The notes beneath the pieces are model-generated. The model was not told where the DNA came from. It saw only the letters and a program-made list of their open reading frames with translations, and ran no database searches. Positions 1 to 10,049 of a stretch of DNA of 64,000 bases are shown here, piece after piece. This stretch comes from Cryptomeria japonica (lineage: Eukaryota > Streptophyta > Pinopsida > Cupressales > Cupressaceae). The translations under genes were made by a program, and so were the position numbers. The stretch covers positions 823,102,896-823,166,895 of the forward strand of contig NC_081414.1 in assembly GCF_030272615.1 (NCBI RefSeq), given 5' to 3'. Every line of letters begins with the position of its first letter. The first letter of the stretch is position 1.

Positions 1-85
1 GATACAGGTAATCCTCCATCTGCATTTTCCATAAATGATAATTCTGGCCATTAAAATTTTCGACCTTGAATTTGGAATCCTCCAT
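1..85 (-). CDS. Ty1/copia gag, N-terminal fragment (element B)
   Basis: The minus strand reads 28 codons from an ATG at 85-83 to the window edge. The peptide starts MEDSKFKVENFNG and goes on to LWKMQMEDYL, the usual N-terminus of plant copia Gag (UBN2-like), which packages element RNA into cytoplasmic particles. It begins about 47 bases past the primer binding site of the adjacent LTR, as expected for the first ORF of a copia element. Nothing is broken in the visible part. The rest of the element lies outside the window. Confidence 0.85.
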   Translation of the reverse strand, partial: MEDSKFKVENFNGQNYHLWKMQMEDYLY

Positions 86-131
86 TGCTCCCACTCAATT
101 CTGAAAGTCCTGCCAATTTACAGAAAACCTC

Positions 132-143
132 GCTCTGATACCA
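132..143 (-). other. Primer binding site of copia element B (iMet-type)
   Basis: The minus strand reads TGGTATCAGAGC two bases inside the LTR edge. This is the standard complement to the 3' end of initiator methionine tRNA that primes minus-strand DNA synthesis in plant copia elements. Confidence 0.9.
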
Positions 144-145
144 AT

Positions 146-575
146 TGTTAGGGTTTCAAGCAGATCCAAAGCAAATATGAACTAACAATTATATGTAGAT
201 TTAAATACAAAAAGATAAAGAAATAAAATAGGACATAGATAACACAGAGATTTAACATGGTTCACCCAGAATGGGTTACGTCCACCATACACAGCCATCC
301 AATCTTTCTTATTATCCAGCAAAAATAGTACATCAACCTTACAATGCCTTAAGCATCCCAGCCGCTTATAACATGCGTTTTTAGGGCAACAAACAAAGTC
401 GGCCTTTTTAGGGTTTTATTACAATGTCGGTTTTCATCAACAAAAAATGGCAAAAAAATTTTCTTGAGGGCTACCACCCCTGAACCCCTACCCGGGGCCC
501 AGCCCGGCCCTGGACCCCGGTGAGGATACGTGATGAGTGTACAGTACTTTGCTGATCAGTCGCCACATTTCAACA
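146..575 (-). repeat. 5' LTR of copia element B
   Basis: A 430-bp LTR. On the minus strand it begins TGTTGAAATG and ends CCCTAACA, with the primer binding site and gag immediately downstream (to the left). It interrupts the integrase/RT linker of copia element A: the older reading frame resumes at 576. The candidate target-site copy on this side is CTTCT (576-580); the matching copy lies outside the window. A short GC-rich block (about 480-520) is part of the LTR. Confidence 0.8.
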
Positions 576-580
576 CTTCT

Positions 581-814
581 GAATTGTTCATTAATCTTTA
601 CATTTGTACTCTCAACAATTTTTTGCAACCTTTTGTTAAAACATCTTTATGCCTTGCCCTTAGATGAATAACCAAGAAATATTTCTTCATCACTTCTAGG
701 ATCAAATTTGCCAATATACTCATCTCTTCTAATATAGCATTTGCTTCCAAATATTCTGAAATATTTAAGAGTAGGAGTAATACGAAACCATAGTTCATGA
801 GGATTCTTACCGGC
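581..814 (-). pseudogene. Copia element A, integrase to RT linker fragment
   Basis: The minus strand encodes the segment that follows the integrase core in copia polyproteins: GKNPHELWF, then YFRIFGSKCYI, then GKFDPRSDEEIFLGYS. A TAA stop replaces the expected aromatic codon after SKGKA, and the frame then continues as RCFNKRL. The fragment joins in sense to the copia integrase that starts again at 10050; the ~9.2 kb TIR element lies between them. On the left it is cut by the LTR of element B. RT and RNase H of element A are not in the window. This is a dead fragment. Confidence 0.85.
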
Positions 815-899
815 GGGTATGTGCACAAAGATGGTGGTTAGAAAAGTGGACACCATCCAAAAAAACTTGGAAAAACAGGCAGCACATATGTGGATTTAA

Positions 900-1075
900 A
901 ATTTCAAATTCTTGCATACGCACTTAGGTTTGTTCTTCCTGAGCCTAGAAAAGGTAGCATGTACATGTTGCTTTTAGGATAATGAGCATGTACACGCTAC
1001 ACCTGGGAAAATGAGCCCGTATGCGTTGCTTATTGGAAAATGAGGGCATATGCGGTGCTTGGTAAAAAAAGTTTA
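900..1075. repeat. Left subterminal motif cluster of the TIR element
   Basis: Three or four copies of a motif like GAGCNNGTACACGCT or GAGCCCGTATGCGTTGC, spaced about 30 bp apart and starting near 910. Similar motifs recur at 9078-9182 near the right end, at 5870-6070, at 16070-16260 and at 42940-43070. Subterminal motif arrays often serve as transposase binding sites in CACTA-type elements; that role is inferred here. Confidence 0.5.
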
Positions 1076-1199
1076 AAAAAAAAATAGGGTTTCATTTACT
1101 TGTAAATCGCATTTTTAACTTTGTTTTTTCCCTATTTTCTCACCTAAACCATGAATGGGGTGCTAAATTTGTCCTCTAGGCTATGGATCAAGGTTAGTT

Positions 1200-3805
1200 T
1201 TTGTTTATTTTTGTCTTTCTTTCCGATTTACGCAATTTGTTTTATATTTTAAATTTAATTTCTTTAATTTTGATTAGGTTTTTTCATTTTTTGTTTCAAA
1301 AACCATATTCTTCTAATCCAGAACAAGAACAACCAAATGCACCTCCTAAAAACCCACAAGAACAACCAAATGACCTCCTAAAAACACACAAGAACAACCC
1401 CCAATTCCTCCTTTTGACCGCATAACCGAAACATAAGAAGAATTAATTAATCAGTTAGGACAAAATACGTCTAAAATCAATAGACTGATTGTAAAATTGA
1501 AAACTTCTGAACTTGACCATCATCAATCCCTCGCCACTAGCCTAGAAACATTAACTAGTGGTGCCATAGCTATTTCCATAGAAATTACCAAATGGGGAAG
1601 CTTTAGGGATAGGTGTCGTCAATTCTATGTCAATGGGCTATCATATGATGGAGTAAAAAAATAAATAAATTGTAAATAACAAATATGTGCCCTTTTTGTT
1701 GATCCTAATACTGGTCAGTCATTACCTCTTAATGCAAAGAGGTTTCCCATACATTGGTGTACCAATGCACAGATGAAGAATCTTTTTTGGCAGAGGTGGT
1801 GGATGGTCTTTGATGATCCACCTTGTAATAATTATGAGGTGCCATAATATTTTTTAAGAAAAATATATTGTGAGTTTGTGCTCAATGTGCGACCAAACTA
1901 TTTTTACATGAGAGAGTTTCATGGTAGAGATGGTGGCTCTGCCCAAGATAGACCTGGAGCCCGTAGGTGATTAGCCGCGGAGAGTCGCCACCCCCTATCA
2001 CCCAAACCCAAGGTGCATCAGGTTGTCCCATTAGAGCTGAAAGAGTGGATGGAGCTACAGACTCTTCAAGCGGCCATAGCATTGATTGGTGCCATCATCC
2101 AGCATGGGACATCATTAGCACACCCTATTGTATTGGATGATGAGCTATTAGAGGGTGAAATAGAGCCCATCGAGCATATGTTTGTCAGTTTCTCGGGAAT
2201 ATGCTCAGGGATAGATGATGCAGTCGGTGTAGATGGATACTCATATCATCTATGCACGATTTGCGGTTGTAGATGTTAGGCTCACATGGTTGAGGATGTC
2301 ACGCTAACAAATGAGTTGATGGACATGGTGTTTGCCCATGAGCCATAGACACAAATGCGTTGATTTGAATTCATAACATTTTATTTATCAATCCGTTTAA
2401 ATTTGTAATTACATAAATGAATTTTCATATATACATCAATTTAAATTGAGACAAATAATATGCATTTTAGGATGCAGCAATGGTATCCCATACACCTCCC
2501 CCAGTTACCATAGTTGCAACTTCGATGCTTGAGGTATAAATTTTGTAACATGTTAAAATAGAATAGTACACTTTGAATTCAAAAAAATACAAGATATACT
2601 AACTATCTTTAATGCTTGGTCCAATTTTTGGTTTGTAGGTGTTGATAGGGGATGGAATGTCCCAGATTGATGACATCACGCTGTCGACGATCGATTTTGG
2701 CCTACAAGGCTATACGGTATCATATTTTGTACAACTCTTTTTATGTATTGTTTTGATGGAATATGCAAGTCATTTCAGTTTAGATTTTTAAAATTATGTT
2801 TAATTTATTATTTGTACTAATATCTCATGTTAATTTTCTGTTTTTAGGGCACCCCCTTTGCTTTTAGGGCTCATCCTAAGAAAAAGAATTCCTTGAAGAT
2901 GCCAAAATGTGTGAAGAAGGTAATTGAACAAATTTTTAGTTGTACAATTGTTTGAAAATGTTGAAATCAAGTACTAGTTGGGGTTTGTAGATTGAATAGT
3001 GTTTTTTGTCTATTTTACATGTATAGCAGCCATTGAGCTTTGTGGATATGTTGAATGCACCTGATTCACCCGCATTTCAAGAGAGGGTAGAGGTATGTAT
3101 CTCTACTTTATTTTCTTGATTTCATGATTATATGCACATGTACATGTGAACTTGTGATATATTATAATGTTATAATTTTTTCATACAGGAAATATCCATA
3201 CCTATTTCGTCAATGGTGAACCCTCCTCCTTGCACTGGAGAAGCATATCAGGATCCGGTACACTTTTGTTTGATATGTAAAATTAATTATTTTCAACCTT
3301 CAATACTTATCATTATATTAATTGTATTTAATCTTTGTACATTTTTTGTATAGGTAATAGCAACCATTTCTACATCAATGGTGAGCCATTCTCATTCCAT
3401 TGGAGAAGTATCTGAGGCATAGGTACATCATTGTTCTCTATATTATAGCTTTTAAGTGTTTTTGATATATTTATGTTAGTACATTGTATTAATTATACAT
3501 TTGATCTACAATAGACTCCTTCGCGGTATGGCCATAACGTGGATCCATTTAAATAGTCTTCAAAAAAATCCTAAGAGTGACAAGGAGAAGAGAGTGAAGA
3601 CATTAGCTCCTGGATCAGCCGATGAGGTAATCTACATTTCAATTGCAAAGGAATTAAAGTTAAATGAATAGTTATGTTGTTAATTGTGAACTATTTTCTA
3701 CAAAAAGAATTCTAACTTGGCTTTTGAATTTTGGTTTTGCAGCCATCTACAGAGCCGTGTACTGTGCCGAAGGGGCTTGATTTTGGTGATCCACCACAAG
3801 TTTAG
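1200..3805 (+). pseudogene. Decayed multi-exon gene of unknown function inside the TIR element
   Basis: A long first coding block (frame of 1413-2349) contains in-frame stops and ends in an acidic run (LDDELLEGEIEPIEH). It is followed by seven short segments bounded by AG and GT: 2471-2533, 2639-2716, 2848-2919, 3027-3092, 3189-3257, 3354-3422 and 3515-3626. A last exon at 3743-3805 ends in TAG. All short segments except 3515-3626 are multiples of three and read open in phase 0, which random sequence would rarely do. The 3189 and 3354 exons are both 69 nt and encode similar peptides, so they look duplicated. The 3354 exon ends in TAG, and the 3515 exon has a one-base frame shift at an A7 run. 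I do not recognise the protein; it may be an accessory or transposition gene of the element. Confidence 0.5.
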
Positions 3806-4310
3806 GATCATATAGTGTTAGTTTTGGTCATAGAATGACCAATACATGTAGATATATTCCACATTTTTATTATATATCGATTTGCGCATGGCATATGCCA
3901 CATTTTTGTAATACTTGTATTGACTTGGCAGACATGCCTTTTTTTATATATATAAATATCGATATTCAATACAATAAATGTGTAATGAGTTCATTATTTT
4001 GTATTTTTTTTATTTTGTGGTTGTCCTTTTATAAATTTAAATGAATATTTGCATATGTAATCAACAATATGAATATAAACAACAAAAATATATGATATAA
4101 AGCATTGCAATCGTGGAATATGATTTGATTAAATTTCTAAAATGTTGAATTAACCCTACAAAACTCCTTGTATTCAGGTCATTATTGTGTATTCACTATA
4201 TTTGGTGGATACCTTTTTATAAATTTAAAAGAATATTTGCGTATGTAATTAACAATATGAATATAAACAACAAAAATCGACAATATGAATATAAACAACA
4301 ATGTGTTTGG
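3806..4310. repeat. AT-rich spacer with a local direct duplication
   Basis: No gene seen. A block of about 80 bp (CCTTTTATAAATTTAAA then GAATATTTGC, GTATGTAAT, CAACAATATGAATATAAAC) occurs near 4025-4095 and again near 4210-4285. The unit CAATATGAATATAAACAACA occurs three times. Confidence 0.6.
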
Positions 4311-5655
4311 TGCGAGAACACCCTCACGCTCGCAATGGTCAAATTATGTTCATCATGTGCACAAACCGACATTATGAGGGCATTCGGGTGGGTAGGTTTA
4401 CGCTAGGCATGGCCCTGTCATGCATCCGAAAGCACCAGAATGTCTAGAGTCATACCCTACCGGTTCGATCTCTCAAGTGATGTGAGTCCAAAAATTTGTC
4501 AAAATATGACGGACTGTTTATTCCAATCCAGGACACATACGGTCGATCTATTTATTCCAGTGGGGTCACCTGAGGCTCCTTTACAATGGCCTATCTTGGT
4601 TTTCGATGACTCGGTGCCATTTTTAATTAGTAGCATTTTTTCGCCTTCTCCAAAAACCGTCAGTTGCTTGCAAGGAAAAGTTGCAAGAATGGGTAGAATT
4701 GATTCAGTTCATCGTGTGCACAAACTGACATCACGAGCACATCCGGCTAGGCAGGTTTACGCTAGGCATGGGCCTATCATGCATCCCAAAGCACTAGAAC
4801 GTCGAGAGTCATACCCTACTGGTGCGATCTCTCAAGTGCTCTGAGTCCAAAAAATTATCAAAATTTGACAGACTGTTTCTTCCAATCAAGAACACATACA
4901 GTTGATTTTTTTGTTCTAGTGGGGTCGTGTGAGGCTCCTTTACAATGGCCTATCTCAGTTTTCAATGACTCAGAGCCATTTTCAATTAGTAGCATTCTTT
5001 CGCCTGCTCCAAAAACTGTTAGTTGCTTGCAAGGAAAAGTTGCAAGAATGGTTGGAATTGATTCGGTTCGTCATGTGCACAAACCAACATTGCGAGCACA
5101 TCCAGGTGGGCAATTTTACGCTAGGCATGGCCCTATCATGCATCCCAAAGCACCAGAACGTCGAGAGTCATACCCTACCGGTGCAATCTCTCAAGTGCCC
5201 TGAGTCCAAAAAATTGTCAAAATTTGACAAACTATTTCTTCCAACCCATGACACATATGGTTGATTTGTTTGTTCCAGTGGGGTCTTGTGAGGCTCCTTT
5301 ACAATGGCCTATCTCGGTTTTCGATGACTCGGAGCCATTTTTAATTAGTAGCATTTTTTCTCCTGCTCCAAACACCGTTAGTTGCTTGCAAGGAAAAGTT
5401 GCAAGAATGGCTAGAATTGATTCGGTTTGTTGTGTGTACAAATCGACGTCGCGAGCGCATTCGGGTGGGCAAGTTTACGCTAGGCATGGCCCTATCGTGC
5501 ATCCCAAAGCACTAGATAATTGAGAGTCATACCCTACTGGTGCGATCTCTCAAGTGCCCTGAGTCCAAAAAATTATCAAAATTTGATAGATTGTTTCTTC
5601 CAATCCATGAAACATATGATCGATCTATTTGTTCCAGTGGGGTCGCATGAGGCCA
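4311..5655 (+). repeat. Tandem repeat, 359-bp monomer, about 3.7 copies
   Basis: Equivalent positions fall at 4507, 4866, 5225 and 5584, so the period is exactly 359 bp. Each monomer contains GAGTCATACCCTAC, the run GTTGCTTGCAAGGAAAAGTT and the phrase GGCTCCTTTACAATGGCC. The first copy is truncated on the left. Each monomer has an open frame of 100-130 codons, but 359 is not a multiple of three and each frame ends in the next monomer, so I read these as repeat-derived ORFs and not genes. The monomers differ at scattered positions, so the array is not very recent. Confidence 0.9.
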
Positions 5656-6060
5656 ATTCAATCATTTGAAACCATGCAAAAAAAAAAAACTAATAAAAAA
5701 AACAATTCAATCATTTGATATAATGCAAAAACAAAAAATTCACTTACTTTTATGTATACAACAGTGATAGAGTTGCAAACACAGTTCTAGTGGGGCCTTC
5801 AACGACCTCGAAAACTTCTTTTGAGGTCGTTGAGGCTCTTGGGAAACTAAAACTATGTTTATAAACCACGTGCGTGCTACATTAATAACCGCGTACATGC
5901 TGTTAGACCATAAAATGTTGACAAGCCCAACAATACTCTTTTTTTTCCATTCTAGGCTGATAAGTTGCGTGTACGCGCTTATGAGTAATAAGTACCGTGT
6001 ACACACTACTAATCCTTTAAAAAGTTTTGGTAGGGCAGGGAACTAATAGTTTTAGTACCT
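5656..6060. repeat. Dispersed module R1, copy 1 (precedes GA tract)
   Basis: About 400 bp that matches 15890-16262 in the same orientation. Shared blocks are CAATTCAATCATTTGA, AAAAATTCACTTACTT, GGGGCCTTCAACGACCTC, GAGGCTCTTGGGAAACTAAAA, and AACTAATAGTTTTAGTACCTC at the right edge. It contains several TACGCGCT-like motifs (5870-6060). Both long copies lead straight into a GA tract. Confidence 0.75.
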
Positions 6061-6073
6061 CGTACGTGCTCTT

Positions 6074-6378
6074 GAGAGAGGTAGAGGGAGGGAGATAGAG
6101 AGAGAGAAGAGGGGGGGAAGGGAGAGAGAGAGGAGAGGGAGAGAGAGAAGGAGAGAGGGAAGGAGGGAGAGGGAGAGAGAGAAGGAGGGAGAGAGAGAGA
6201 GAGAGAGGGGGGGTGGGAGAGGGAGAGAGGGAAGGAGGGAGAGAGAGGGAGAGAGGGAGAGAAGAGGGGGGAAGGGAGGGAGAGGGAGGGAGAGGGGAGA
6301 GGAGGAGAGGGCAGAGGGAGGGAGAGGAGAGGGGAGAGGGAGAGGAGAGGGAAGAGGGAGAGAAGAGGGGTAGGGAAG

Positions 6379-6434
<56 letters not shown>

Positions 6435-7034
6435 GAGAGGAGAGAGAGAGATAATAGGATAAGGAGAGGGGGGGAGAGAGAGAGAGGGAGAGGAGAGGGG
6501 AGAGGGAGGGAGAGGAGAGGGGGGGAGAGAGAGAGAGGGAGAGGAGAGGGGAGAGGGAGGGAGAGGAGAGGGGAGAGGAATAGCAAAGGGGAGAGGGAGG
6601 GAGAGGAGAGGGGAGAGGGGGAGAGAAGAGGGAGAGGAGAGGGAGAGGAGAGGGGAGAAGGAGAGAGAGGGAGAGGAGAGGGAGAGAGAGGGAGAGGAGA
6701 GGGAGAGGAGAGGGGAGAGGGAGGAGGAGGAGAGAGGAGAGGGAGAGGAGAGGGGAGAGGGAGAGGGAGGGAGAGGAGAGGGGAGAGAGAGGGGAGAGAG
6801 AGAGAGAGAGAGAGAGAGAATAGGATAAGGAGAGGGGGAGGGAGAGAGAGAGGGAGAGGAGAGGGGAGAGGGAGGGAGAGGAGAGGGGAGAGGGAGAGGA
6901 GAGGGGAGAGGGAGGGAGAGGAGAGAGAGAGGAAAGGGAGAGGAGAGGGGAGAGGGAGGGAGAGGGAGAGAGAGGGAGAGGAGAGGGAGGGAGAGGGAGA
7001 GGGAGAGAGAGGGAGAGGAGAGGGGGGAGGGAAG

Positions 7035-7100
<66 letters not shown>

Positions 7101-7181
7101 GGGGTGGGAGAGGGAGAGGGAAGAAGGGAGAGGGGGAGAGAAGAGGTAGAGGGAAGGAAGGTAGAGAGAGGGAGAGAGGGA

Positions 7182-7246
<65 letters not shown>

Positions 7247-7302
7247 GGGTGGGAGAGAAGAAGAGGTATGGAGGAAGGGAGAGAGGGAGAGAAGAGGTGG
7301 GA

Positions 7303-7363
<61 letters not shown>

Positions 7364-7629
7364 GGGGTGGGAGAGGGAGAGAGGGAAGGAGGGAGAGGGA
7401 GAGAGACAGAGACAGAGACAGAGACAGAGAGAGAGAGAGAGAGGGGGGTGGGAGAGGGAGAGAGAGTTAGAGAGGGAGAGAGGGAGAGAAGAGGGGGGAA
7501 GGGAGGTAGAGGGAGGGAGAGGGGGGAGGGAGGGTAGGAGAGGGGAGAGGGAGGGAAGAGGGATAGGAAAGGGGAGAGGGAGGGAAGAGGGGGGAGGGAA
7601 GGTAGAGAGAGGGAGAGAGGTAGAGAGAG

Positions 7630-7669
<40 letters not shown>

Positions 7670-7799
7670 AGAGAGGTGGGAGAGAAGAAGGGGTATGGAG
7701 GGAGAGGGAGGTGCAGGGAGAGGAGAGGGGAGAGGGAGAGAAGATGGGGGAAGGGAGAGGTAGAGGGAGGGAGAGAAGAGGGGGGAGGGAAGGTAGAGA

Positions 7800-7863
<64 letters not shown>

Positions 7864-7891
7864 GGTGGGAGAGAAGAAGGGGTATGGAGGA

Positions 7892-7977
<86 letters not shown>

Positions 7978-8012
7978 AGAGAGGGAGAGTAGGGGGGGAG
8001 GGAAAGAGGAGG
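6074..8012 (+). repeat. ~1.95 kb polypurine (GA/GGGAGA) tract
   Basis: The plus strand is almost only A and G for about 1.94 kb, mixing (GA)n runs with GGGAGA and GGAGAGG variants and rare T or C. The long open frames on both strands are translations of simple repeats (Arg/Glu/Gly one way, Ser/Leu/Pro the other). Long polypurine tracts can form triplex (H-DNA) structures and block polymerases. Confidence 0.95.
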
Positions 8013-8800
8013 GGTCTTAAGGGATCACAGGATACCATATGACCTCTTAGGAAACAATACAACCTCTAATGACACCTAAGGGATCATATGGTGGGCTAAT
8101 AAAATGATATATTAAATTTAAAGTTATGAATAGAAGATCATACAATGAGACTCCATGTGAACAAACAACGAGGCTTCACTAAAAAGCAAGTGTAAGAGGT
8201 TGACCTAACCCTAAGAGTACTGCCTAAGTTCTAAAACATATGATGCTATTAAATTTGCAAGGTTATAAGACTCATCTCGATTGTGACTATAGGAATTACA
8301 CACTTGATTTCTTTCATGGGTATGTACCATTCCAAGTTGTTTGACAAGTGATGATCATCATATACTACCACTGCCATGCATAAAATAAACTTTAATTTCT
8401 TTAGGTGACAGGCATTGTGTAACAACATGGGAACTCTCGCATACCCACCACTATCATTCTATAGGACATCATCTGTCTTAGTCTCCCTCTTTCTCTTCCT
8501 ACCTATTGTTTTCTTCTGAAAAACATACTGCAGGTACTCTGACTCATGATGTTGCTTTGTTGACACTATTTTCCACATCTGCTCAGCTCATTAAAAACAC
8601 ATTTGAGAAGAATATTTCTACAGGTTTCCTTGTTTGTCACGGTAATACACCTATGGTTCAATTTTAAATCTTATTCCTCCTATTAAATATACACACAAAA
8701 ATCCATCAGTCAATTTTTTTAGGAGAGGATACATGATAAAAATCAAAGAGGAAGTTCCAGACAAGAAATAAATTCACTTACTTCTATAGAAGTGCAGACA
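8013..8800. other. Unassigned interior of the TIR element
   Basis: It starts with a short cluster of the motif CCATATGACC/CCTTAGG (8030-8095) that is abundant at 25.6-25.9 kb and 27.4-27.8 kb. A frame around 8520-8670 (peptide KHTAGTLTHDVALLTLFST) is open without an ATG and could be an exon remnant, but I do not recognise it. Confidence 0.4.
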
Positions 8801-8867
8801 CAGTTGTAGTGGGCTATGGAGGGAGAGAAGAAGAGAAAGAGAGATGGGGTATGGAGGAAGGGAGAAG

Positions 8868-8908
<41 letters not shown>

Positions 8909-8910
8909 TG
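8740..8910 (+). repeat. Short R1-like piece followed by a GA tract
   Basis: AATTCACTTACTTCTAT and CAGACACAGTTGTAGTGGG (8770-8813) match part of module R1. They are followed by purine-rich sequence and (GA)n to 8906. Confidence 0.7.
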
Positions 8911-8924
8911 TATGCATTTGAGAG

Positions 8925-9077
8925 GGAGAGACGATACACTTACATGTGTATATATATGTTTAATATATTATATGTATATAAACATATTATATATACAATG
9001 TCATATTATACATAAATTATATATTACATATATTATAGGTATATACACATTATACATAGAATATCATATTATACAAT
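8925..9077. repeat. TA-rich low-complexity stretch
   Basis: Alternating TATAT/ACATAT sequence over about 150 bp. Short ORFs here are artefacts. Confidence 0.8.
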
Positions 9078-10049
9078 AGCATGTACACGCTGTTTATAAG
9101 GAAATAAGCGCGTACGCGCTTATTACACTATAAGCACCCCATACGTGCTTTTTAAACCATAAGTACACCATACGCGCTTTTGGTTGTTTAGGCTTGGAAA
9201 TAGGCCTGGATGACAAAACTACAGATTAGAAGTTTTATTTCCCTCCATTTCTCTCATTTTTGACGTGTTTTATTTTATCAACTTGGTTTATCGACTTTCT
9301 CATCATCAAGTTTACACTTCATAAAGTGGGTATTTCTAAAATTGCCACCATATTTTCACCCATCTTTTGAGCTTTCTAACCATATAATTTGTTTTCAATT
9401 TGAATAACAATAACATATTATTATTGAATTTCTTTTACTAGTGTCTCCATAGTTCTCACAGACATAGGTGCACCATTTTTTGAATAACTTTTAATATACT
9501 TATCCAAATTTTTAAAAAATTATATATTATTATAGTGCACTTGATTTTTTACAATTTTAAAAAAAAAATTGTATTTTCGATTTGTTTAGTGCAACTTATG
9601 CTTCACGCACAAACAGGTACTGAATTTTTAGGATGTGCTCGATTAGAAAAATCATAAAAAAACAAATACTAAACAAAAAATTACAAAAAAATACACATCT
9701 TCTAGTGCTCACTCTTAACTATCTTTCTACCAAAGGATTTGTCAAAATACTAAATCTAACTATGACATTTTTGATGCGCACGCCAGACACTATGTTATGT
9801 TTTTTAGAAAAAAATTGGGTCCGTTTTTCGTGCGCGAAGGATTTGACCCCCTTAATCTTATCCAATTTTGAAACAGTTTAGTAGTTTGGAAACTAGATTC
9901 AGAGTACTACAATAGTTGTTGTTTGATTATCTTCATATCTTGAGTGGATGACTTTTAAATTTTGCCTCCAAGTTCAGGTTCACCTAATTTCAGAAAAAAA
10001 AGTGTCCACTTACACCCCCCTTTTTGACCACCGTCTTTGTGCACTTACC
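9078..10049 (+). repeat. Right-end module of TIR elements, copy 1
   Basis: About 950 bp that aligns end to end with 42940-43932 in the same orientation. It begins with the TACGCGCT-type motif cluster and continues through AGGCTTGGAAATAGGCCTGG, TTTTTGACGTGTTTT, TGAATTTCTTTTACTAGTG and AAGTGTCCACTTACACC, ending TTTGTGCACTTACC. The two copies part company immediately after the terminal CACTTACC, which fixes the right end of the element. Confidence 0.85.

Larger units (their letters stand above)
815..10049. mobile_element. ~9.2 kb TIR element inserted in copia A integrase
   Basis: The left edge reads GGGTATGTGCACAAAG followed by ATGGTGG. The right edge, read on the minus strand, is GGTAAGTGCACAAAG followed by ACGGTGG. 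These imperfect inverted termini sit exactly where the copia integrase frame breaks, between a codon run ending GET (right flank) and one starting GKNPHE (left flank). Short subterminal motifs with a TACGCGCT-like core are present near both ends. The interior holds a decayed multi-exon gene, a 359-bp tandem repeat and long GA tracts. No transposase catalytic domain was recognised. A target-site duplication is not clear; a mutated 3-bp copy (CTG/CCG) is possible. Large size, subterminal repeats and a possible 3-bp TSD recall CACTA or PIF/Harbinger elements, but the termini are not CACTA. Confidence 0.6.

Noticed and set aside
4440-5523. Three similar ORFs of 100-134 codons in the 359-bp array
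   Set aside because: The period is not a multiple of three, each frame ends in the next monomer, and they track the repeat and not a gene.
4311-5655. CRISPR-like array
   Set aside because: The unit is 359 bp with no short repeat/spacer pattern, and the context is eukaryotic.
6017-8062. 681-codon Ser/Leu/Pro ORF on the minus strand and 516-codon Arg/Glu/Gly ORF on the plus strand
   Set aside because: Both are translations of the GA tract and have no coding character beyond the simple repeat.
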